This document shows, in pieces, positions 7,750 to 11,352 of a stretch of 11,352 bases of DNA; positions within the stretch are counted from its first letter, which is position 1; every line of letters begins with the position of its first letter. Where the stretch lies: positions 1 through 11,352 of the forward strand of contig JAIDFD010000099.1 in NCBI GenBank assembly GCA_029054485.1. The letters are read 5' to 3'. Origin of the DNA: Clostridia bacterium (GTDB lineage: Bacteria; Bacillota; Clostridia; Christensenellales; Borkfalkiaceae). The notes under the pieces are model-generated. The model saw nothing but the letters and a program-made list of their open reading frames with translations, had not been told where the DNA came from and ran no database searches. The position numbers and the translations under genes were made by a program.

Positions 7750-7989
7750 TTATTGAACTTCTTTCTCGCGGTTTTTTACATTGAGCCTTAATCCGTTACC
7801 TGAAATGATGGGTGAGATTATAAGCCATATCGCCGCCAGCGTAATCAGAACGTAGACAATAATCGAGCCTACCGAGCGCGGACCCTGAAAAATCCAGCCA
7901 ACGAGATTGAATCCGAAGAGACCGTAAAGTCCCCAGTTGAGCGCGCCCGCAAGGACGAGAACGTAAGAAATTATGTTTGCTATTACCAT
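7750..7989 (-). CDS. DUF378 small membrane protein
   Basis: 79 residues, two predicted transmembrane helices (about 4-26 and 41-62), and a basic/acidic tail LNVKNREKEVQ likely in the cytoplasm. The segment GALNWGLYGLFGFNLV followed by a Gly/Ser-rich loop and IIVYVLITLAAIW matches my memory of the DUF378 family (B. subtilis YuzA type), which has no assigned biochemical role. The length is typical. The start ATG is well supported by AAGGAG (7998-8003). It is monocistronic: its own terminator follows at once. Upstream lies the structured RNA element with a terminator ~55 bases before the ATG, so the gene either has its own promoter or is reached by read-through of that terminator. Confidence 0.85.
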   Translation of the reverse strand: MVIANIISYVLVLAGALNWGLYGLFGFNLVGWIFQGPRSVGSIIVYVLITLAAIWLIISPIISGNGLRLNVKNREKEVQ

Positions 7990-8007
7990 ACCTTTTTCTC
8001 CTTAAAA

Positions 8008-8037
8008 TCAGTATCGGTATTATCGGAATAATTATTC
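8008..8037 (-). other. Palindrome and tandem repeat upstream of DUF378 (possible operator)
   Basis: GAATAATTATTC (8026-8037) is a perfect 12-bp palindrome. Next to it, TATCGGTAT and TATCGGAAT form a tandem near-repeat (plus strand, ~8012-8029). They lie between the upstream RNA's terminator and the DUF378 ribosome binding site, where a promoter or operator would be expected. A TTGAAT ... GATACT pair with an 18-base spacer overlaps it, a weak promoter candidate. No regulator can be named. Confidence 0.35.
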
Positions 8038-8042
8038 AAGGA

Positions 8043-8074
8043 CAAAAGAAAAGACGCGTCTTGCGACGCGCCTT
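8043..8074 (-). terminator. Rho-independent terminator of the structured RNA
   Basis: On the minus strand AAGGCGCGTC (8065-8074) pairs with GACGCGTCTT (8051-8060), 10 bp with one G-U, closed by a GNRA tetraloop GCAA (8061-8064) and followed by a U-rich tail TTCTTTT (8044-8050). Confidence 0.85.
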
Positions 8075-8222
8075 GCAAAGCTATCTCTTTCAGGTTACCA
8101 CACCATCTAATTTTATCCGCGCAGAGCAAATATATAGAGAAAGAGATAAACGTTGCCGAACGTTAATCCCGCCTGCGTATTTTTCCGAACCGCGGGCCCG
8201 GAAGGATTGTAGATAATGTGGT
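8043..8222 (-). ncRNA. Putative structured RNA, ~180 nt, with closing helix and pseudoknot
   Basis: The predicted transcript starts at 8222, seven bases after a consensus -10 box, which is also the first base of a 13-bp helix (8210-8222 with 8097-8109, two G-U pairs). Within it lie a hairpin (8199-8203 with 8183-8187) stacked on AATCC/GGATT (8204-8208 with 8165-8169), with a 13-nt one-sided internal loop. A hairpin AACGTT-CGGC-AACGTT (8149-8164) abuts these helices. Immediately next, 8139-8148 pairs perfectly over 10 bp with 8082-8091, outside the closing helix, making a pseudoknot. Seven bases later comes the terminator. I see no open reading frame with a ribosome binding site. It could be a stand-alone small RNA or a leader acting on the DUF378 gene. 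I could not assign a family; the raiA-type RNA of Clostridia and 6S RNA are candidates to test. Confidence 0.62.
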
Positions 8223-8228
8223 GAAAGT

Positions 8229-8257
8229 ATTATATCATACAATTTCAAAGCTTTCAA
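8229..8257 (-). promoter_or_regulatory. Near-consensus promoter of the structured RNA
   Basis: TTGAAA (8252-8257) and TATAAT (8229-8234) on the minus strand, spacer exactly 17 bases, with TG one base upstream of the -10 box (extended-type). Predicted start is at A 8222. It lies only 34 bases after the hpt stop codon, and no hpt terminator is visible between them. Confidence 0.85.
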
Positions 8258-8290
8258 GCCTTTTTATCATATAAATTTAATCATTGGCAA

Positions 8291-8839
8291 CTATTTTTCG
8301 TAAACGCTTCTCTTTAAAATGCCAATGTAGGGAAGATGACGGTACTGCTCGTTGTAATCAAGCCCGTAGCCGACAACGAACTCGTTTTCTATTGGGAAGC
8401 AGTTATAGTCGGACTTTATGTCGTACTCGCGCCTTTCGAATTTGTCCAGAAGAGTAACTATGCACACCGAAGCCGCGCCGCGCTTTAAAAGCAAATCTTT
8501 AAGGCAGGCAAGGGTAAAGCCGCTGTCGATAATGTCCTCTACGATAATCACGTCCCTGCCCTTCACGTCTCTGTCAAGGTCTTTTTTGATATTCAGCTTA
8601 CCAGATGAAACCGTGCCCGAGCCGTAGGACGAAACAGCCATAAAATCAAGTTCTACAGGCATCGATAAAAAGCGGATAAAGTCAGAGTAGAAAATTATAC
8701 TACCCTTTAAAATTCCCACAACGAGCGGACACTTGTCCTTGTAAACCTCGTCCACCTGTAAAGCCACTTCCTTTACGCGTGCGCGCAACTGCTCGTCTGT
8801 CAGCATTATGCGCTCGCAGTCATTATGCAAATCGTGCAT
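8291..8839 (-). CDS. hpt: Hypoxanthine(-guanine) phosphoribosyltransferase
   Basis: 182 residues, normal family length (~175-185). It makes IMP and GMP from hypoxanthine or guanine plus PRPP in cytoplasmic purine salvage. Visible motifs are LVVGILKGSIIF (39-50, the PPi loop region), the flexible-loop segment SSYGSGTVSSG (70-80), the PRPP-binding signature VIIVEDIIDSGFTL (97-110; Glu101, Asp102, Asp105), TLLDKFERR (Lys133, base recognition) and FVVGYGLDYNEQYRHLPYIG near the C-terminus. The ATG has AAGGAG six to seven bases upstream. It is the last gene of the tilS unit, 28 bases after the MIF-like gene. Linkage of tilS with hpt is common in Firmicutes, though ftsH, often next, is absent here. 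Confidence 0.96.
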   Translation of the reverse strand: MHDLHNDCERIMLTDEQLRARVKEVALQVDEVYKDKCPLVVGILKGSIIFYSDFIRFLSMPVELDFMAVSSYGSGTVSSGKLNIKKDLDRDVKGRDVIIVEDIIDSGFTLACLKDLLLKRGAASVCIVTLLDKFERREYDIKSDYNCFPIENEFVVGYGLDYNEQYRHLPYIGILKRSVYEK

Positions 8840-8867
8840 ATCATTCTCCTTAAGTAAAAAAATTTAT

Positions 8868-9209
8868 TTAAAAGTTTGTGCCGTTCCAGCCCCAATCGTT
8901 CACACCGTGATAGGTTACGTAAACCGACCTGCCGTCTATGCCAAGCTCTTTTTCCAAAATATCGCAAATAGTTCCCGTCATTTTTTCATACAGAGAACCC
9001 GCAGCCGAACCGAATAAACTTACCGAAACGTATGCGCCCTCTTCAAGTTTTTTACCCGCGAAATACAGGTCGTATCCGTCGTTAATTCCCACCATTAAAT
9101 AGCTCTCGGTCTTGTGCAGAATAGCAACCGCTTTGCCGAGCTCGCTCTTTAATTTATCCTTTTGTCCGTCCGATAATTTTTGCGTAAGTTTACAGTCGAT
9201 AAAAGGCAT
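8868..9209 (-). CDS. MIF-like tautomerase (macrophage migration inhibitory factor family)
   Basis: 113 residues, the size of animal MIF (~115) and nearly twice that of 4-oxalocrotonate tautomerase. It starts Met-Pro, and Pro2 becomes the N-terminal catalytic base after Met removal. Other family landmarks are Lys33 in LHKTESYLMVGI (equivalent to MIF Lys32), the strand GAYVSVSLFGSAAG (58-71) and the C-terminal block VYVTYHGVNDWGWNGTNF, which closely resembles the MIF end (VYINY...VGWN-STF). The protein should form a trimer with keto-enol tautomerase activity towards phenylpyruvate-like compounds; no signal peptide, but animal MIF also lacks one. The ribosome binding site AAGGGGG is clear. It lies between an unrecognised gene and hpt in the tilS unit. 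Its role there is unknown. Confidence 0.88.
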   Translation of the reverse strand: MPFIDCKLTQKLSDGQKDKLKSELGKAVAILHKTESYLMVGINDGYDLYFAGKKLEEGAYVSVSLFGSAAGSLYEKMTGTICDILEKELGIDGRSVYVTYHGVNDWGWNGTNF

Positions 9210-9231
9210 AAAAATTCCCCCTTAAAATTAA

Positions 9232-9738
9232 TTACATTTTAACAAGCGCGAAAGCCTTATTGAAAACAAACTGCTTATCGCCGAAAAAGTTACTGTATTT
9301 GGCGAGCAGAAAGTCAATTCCCTTGCCGTGCTTTTTTACAGTTTTCTGCGCGGTTTCGGCGGTAATTTCGCCGCCCTCAACGCCGGACCAGTAGTCCTCG
9401 CACTCGCCGTCCGCGGCGTAGAACTCAACGTCCACCGCCCTGTCCATAACGGCGTAGAGTTTTTTGACAAATCTGTCAAGTCCCTCATCGCTCATCTCGT
9501 CCCAGACACCTTCCTCTTCGGAATAGTCATCGTCGACGTAGTCCCAGAACCTTACAGTTTTGTCCACGCCGTCCAGCCGCACCGCGATAGTCTTTTCGGT
9601 CTTGACGCTCTTGACGTACACGAAAAGGGGCGCGGGATACTTGAAGTCGGGACAGGTCACGTTCAGCCGCTTATCGGGTGACAGTTTGCGCATAAGCAGA
9701 GTTTTGAATTTTTCCTCTCTTCCTGCTATATCGTTCAT
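9232..9738 (-). CDS. Acidic protein of unknown function
   Basis: 168 residues from the ATG at 9738, chosen because AAGGAGG lies five bases upstream, embedded in the tilS stop region; an ATG at 9765 inside tilS would put that site inside the gene. I do not recognise the family. The protein has no signal peptide or membrane helix. A basic N-terminal stretch (REEKFKTLLMRKLSPDKR) leads to a beta-rich part with FKYPAPLFVYVKSV and KTIAVRLDG, then a very acidic segment (DYVDDDYSEEEGVWDE, ~67-83). A predicted helix and a second acidic patch, GECEDYWSG, follow. The C-terminus is LLAKYSNFFGDKQFVFNKA. Its place between tilS and the MIF-like gene shows co-transcription, not function. Confidence 0.72.
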   Translation of the reverse strand: MNDIAGREEKFKTLLMRKLSPDKRLNVTCPDFKYPAPLFVYVKSVKTEKTIAVRLDGVDKTVRFWDYVDDDYSEEEGVWDEMSDEGLDRFVKKLYAVMDRAVDVEFYAADGECEDYWSGVEGGEITAETAQKTVKKHGKGIDFLLAKYSNFFGDKQFVFNKAFALVKM

Positions 9739-9748
9739 TTTTCCCTCC

Positions 9749-11032
9749 TTATCTCGTTTGCGCATTACAAATAAGATAATAAATTTTTTGTGTTTCTTCC
9801 GTAATTTTTACTCCGTCTGAAATTTCCACTCCGCAGACTAAAAGCACATTATTTCCGTCTGCTATAAGCGGAATTTTTTTTCTCAGCCGCACGGGGATTT
9901 TTTTGTCGGTGAAGTAGTCGCCGAGGCTCTTCGTGCCGCCTCCGAATTTTTGAAATCTGTCGCCCGTTTTCATAAAGCGGATAACGGCGGACTTCGGAAT
10001 TTTATCTAAATCAAACTTTAAAACTTTGCCGTCCTTTTGTTCGGCGGTTATTTCAAGGGGCACTCCGCAAAAGTCTTTGCCCTTATATTCATAAAACGGG
10101 ACTTCGCCGAAGCGCTCCTCTTTATTCTCTTCAATGGAAACGCAACCCTCTTCTTTGCGAGCGGTAAGTCCCAAAAATTCAAACCTTTTGCCGGTTTCGG
10201 AAAACTGTAAGAAATAGAGATTTTCCGCGTGCCAAGCCGTGTAGTCCTTGCGCCCGAATATTCTGCCGACCGCCGACACCGCCGCGCGGCTGAATAGCGG
10301 TTTTTGCTCGCAGTGCTTTATTTTTACGCCGTTCGGCACGGACTCTATCAAGCCGCGTTCTTCTACAAGCTTACGGAAAAACTGCTCGTCCTCTGCGGCA
10401 AGGCGTGAAAAGCGGTAAATAGCTTCCGCCGCCTGCGGCACGGCTTTTTCAAGCTCGGGCAAAACCTTTAACCGGATTTTGTTGCGCGTGTACCTCTCGC
10501 TTGCGTTTGTCTCATCCTCGGTAAAGGGCAGGTTGTTTTCTTTTATATATTCATCGATTTCTCTGCGGGAGCAGTTGATCAAGGGTCTTATTATTTTCAG
10601 TCCGCTAATTTCGCAGTCGCAAATTCCCGCAAGCCCCGAAAGAGAACTTCCCCGCGCAAGGTTGAAAAGCACGGTTTCGGCGTTATCGTTAAGGTGGTGA
10701 GCCGTTGCGATTACGTCCGCACCGCTCTTTTTGAGCGCGTCGCGGTAGCAGTCCAGCCGCCAGAGGCGCGCGGAATTTTCACTGCCGTCCTCCGCCCCTT
10801 CGCGCTTGTAACAGATAAGCGGAATATTTAACGATGCGCACCACTCCTTAACAAACGCGCTGTCGCGCGCGGAACTCTCACCGCGGATACCGTGGTCGCA
10901 GTTCATTGCCGAAAGAGTTATTCCGTAGCCGTCCTTATTCAAATAAATATAATGGGCAAGAGCTATCGAGTCCCTCCCGCCGGACAGGGCAACGCATATT
11001 TTCAAGCCGCGATAAGTCGCAAGGTCTTTCAT
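9749..11032 (-). CDS. tilS: tRNA(Ile)-lysidine synthetase TilS
   Basis: 427 residues from the ATG at 11032. TilS uses ATP and lysine to turn C34 of the CAU anticodon of tRNA-Ile2 into lysidine, switching it from AUG/Met to AUA/Ile. Seen: the N-type ATP pyrophosphatase loop ALSGGRDS (15-22), CDHGIRGESSARD (~60-72), ATAHHLNDNAETVLFNLARG (the HH-x-x-D-x-A-E-T core), the ENNLPFTEDETN segment and the C-terminal domain RFMKTGDRFQKFGGGTKSLGD ... DKKIPVRLRKKIPL. An upstream TTG at 11080 would add 16 residues but lies beyond the promoter, so I reject it. The chosen ATG has no ribosome binding site and coincides with the predicted transcription start. It heads the unit tilS, unknown, MIF-like, hpt and is divergent from two CAU tRNAs. 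Confidence 0.95.
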   Translation of the reverse strand: MKDLATYRGLKICVALSGGRDSIALAHYIYLNKDGYGITLSAMNCDHGIRGESSARDSAFVKEWCASLNIPLICYKREGAEDGSENSARLWRLDCYRDALKKSGADVIATAHHLNDNAETVLFNLARGSSLSGLAGICDCEISGLKIIRPLINCSRREIDEYIKENNLPFTEDETNASERYTRNKIRLKVLPELEKAVPQAAEAIYRFSRLAAEDEQFFRKLVEERGLIESVPNGVKIKHCEQKPLFSRAAVSAVGRIFGRKDYTAWHAENLYFLQFSETGKRFEFLGLTARKEEGCVSIEENKEERFGEVPFYEYKGKDFCGVPLEITAEQKDGKVLKFDLDKIPKSAVIRFMKTGDRFQKFGGGTKSLGDYFTDKKIPVRLRKKIPLIADGNNVLLVCGVEISDGVKITEETQKIYYLICNAQTR

Positions 11033-11038
11033 ACATAA

Positions 11039-11067
11039 ATTATAACAAACAAAACCGAGCTTTGCAA
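11039..11067 (-). promoter_or_regulatory. tilS promoter predicting a leaderless mRNA
   Basis: On the minus strand TTGCAA (11062-11067) and TATAAT (11039-11044) are exactly 17 bases apart. The seventh base after the -10 box is the A of the tilS ATG (11032). The bases between, TTATGT, hold no ribosome binding site. Confidence 0.78.
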
Positions 11068-11111
11068 CAGCAAGCGGCAAAATAAATATTTTTTCTATAC
11101 CCCAAAAACAG

Positions 11112-11140
11112 TTGACAAAGTTTAAATAATCTAATAGAAT
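11112..11140 (+). promoter_or_regulatory. Promoter of the tRNA pair
   Basis: TTGACA (11112-11117) and TAGAAT (11135-11140) with a 17-base spacer. Predicted start is about 11147, some 20 bases before the first tRNA. It is divergent from the tilS promoter, with ~45 bases between the two -35 boxes. Confidence 0.85.
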
Positions 11141-11145
11141 AATAA

Positions 11146-11163
11146 AGCCTTTGCAAGAAGGCT
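11146..11163 (+). other. Small hairpin in the tRNA 5' leader
   Basis: AGCCTT (11146-11151) pairs with AAGGCT (11158-11163) around a six-base loop, between the predicted start and the tRNA-fMet 5' end at 11169. With no U-run after it, it is more likely part of the pre-tRNA leader removed by RNase P than a terminator. Confidence 0.45.
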
Positions 11164-11168
11164 AATAT

Positions 11169-11245
<77 letters not shown>

Positions 11246-11246
<1 letters not shown>

Positions 11247-11268
11247 AAAAAATCCTGCATTTGCAGGA
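11246..11268 (-). terminator. Terminator-like hairpin between the two tRNAs, oriented against them
   Basis: TCCTGC (11253-11258) pairs with GCAGGA (11263-11268) over a four-base loop. The seven A residues at 11246-11252 become a U-run after the hairpin only on the minus strand. On the plus strand it is a plain spacer hairpin between tRNAs. Confidence 0.5.
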
Positions 11269-11272
11269 ATAT

Positions 11273-11350
11273 GGCGACGTAGCTTAGTTGGTCTATAGCG
11301 GCCGGTTCATACCCGGCAGGTCGGCGGTTCGAATCCACCCGTCGCTACCA
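11273..11350 (+). tRNA. tRNA-Met (CAU), elongator type, CCA encoded
   Basis: Acceptor GGCGACG pairs with CGTCGCT (first pair G1-U72), the anticodon arm is GCCGG-TTCATAC-CCGGC, the variable loop AGGTC and the T-loop TTCGAAT; CCA is encoded at 11348-11350. The sequence pattern around the anticodon (TTCATAC) and the ending CGCTACCA match elongator tRNA-Met of Firmicutes. I prefer this to tRNA-Ile2(CAU), whose acceptor usually reads GGACC-like and whose loop is CTCATAA. Oddities: a C-A mismatch in the middle of the T-stem (GGCGG/CCACC), a long D-loop and a weak D-stem. Total length is 78 with CCA. Confidence 0.88.
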
Positions 11351-11352
11351 AA

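Noticed and set aside
8043..8222. 6S RNA as the identity of the structured RNA
   Set aside because: Length and paired ends fit, but 6S is one long hairpin with a central bubble, while this element has several hairpins and a 10-bp pseudoknot. Kept only as a candidate to be tested.
8258..8290. Terminator after hpt
   Set aside because: The sequence is AT-rich but I find no stable hairpin with a U-run before the RNA promoter.
11033..11080. TTG start adding 16 residues to TilS
   Set aside because: It lies upstream of the predicted -35 box, has no ribosome binding site, and TilS proteins normally begin shortly before the PP-loop.
11273..11350. tRNA-Ile2 (CAU) as the identity of the second tRNA
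   Set aside because: The TTCATAC anticodon loop and acceptor sequence resemble elongator tRNA-Met rather than Ile2; proximity to tilS alone is not evidence.

Overview
The window looks like a chromosomal piece of a moderately AT-rich Firmicute, most likely a gut-type member of the Clostridia. The support is AAGGAG-type ribosome binding sites, housekeeping-type promoters with 17-base spacers, CCA-encoding tRNA genes, a tilS-hpt gene cluster, and a sugar- and ester-hydrolase repertoire without signal peptides. I cannot name the genus. Nearly all protein genes lie on the minus strand; only the partial gene at the left edge and the two tRNAs at the right edge are on the plus strand.

Left part (1-3330). 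The 3' end of an isochorismatase-type cysteine hydrolase on the plus strand converges with a minus-strand unit and shares a bidirectional terminator with it (318-347). The minus unit starts at a strong promoter (3296-3324). It encodes an alpha/beta hydrolase of the monoacylglycerol lipase/lysophospholipase type, an esterase-D-like alpha/beta hydrolase and an orphan ATP-grasp ligase.

Middle part (3347-7745). A tightly packed minus-strand operon encodes a GH3 beta-glycosidase with an unusual C-terminal extension, an SGNH/GDSL esterase with a beta-rich N-terminal half, and a ketopantoate-reductase-family enzyme. The genes are one base apart or overlap (GTGA). The first two fit cytoplasmic trimming and deacylation of imported glycans or glycosides. 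The GH3 promoter places transcription start only about four bases before the ATG.

Right-middle part (7711-8257). A small two-helix DUF378 membrane protein has its own terminator. Upstream of it, the roughly 300-base gap is not empty. A near-consensus promoter (TTGAAA, 17 bases, TATAAT) predicts an RNA that begins on the first base of a 13-bp closing helix. Inside are stacked hairpins, a perfect 10-bp pairing that would form a pseudoknot with the closing helix, and a GNRA-capped terminator. This roughly 180-nt element is the most interesting object in the window.

Right part (8291-11350). A minus-strand operon runs tilS, an unrecognised acidic protein, an MIF-like tautomerase and hpt. The tilS promoter predicts a leaderless mRNA. 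Divergent from tilS, a TTGACA-17-TAGAAT promoter drives two tRNAs with CAU anticodons: initiator tRNA-fMet and an elongator-type tRNA-Met. Both have irregular T-arms. A terminator-like hairpin oriented against the tRNAs lies between them.
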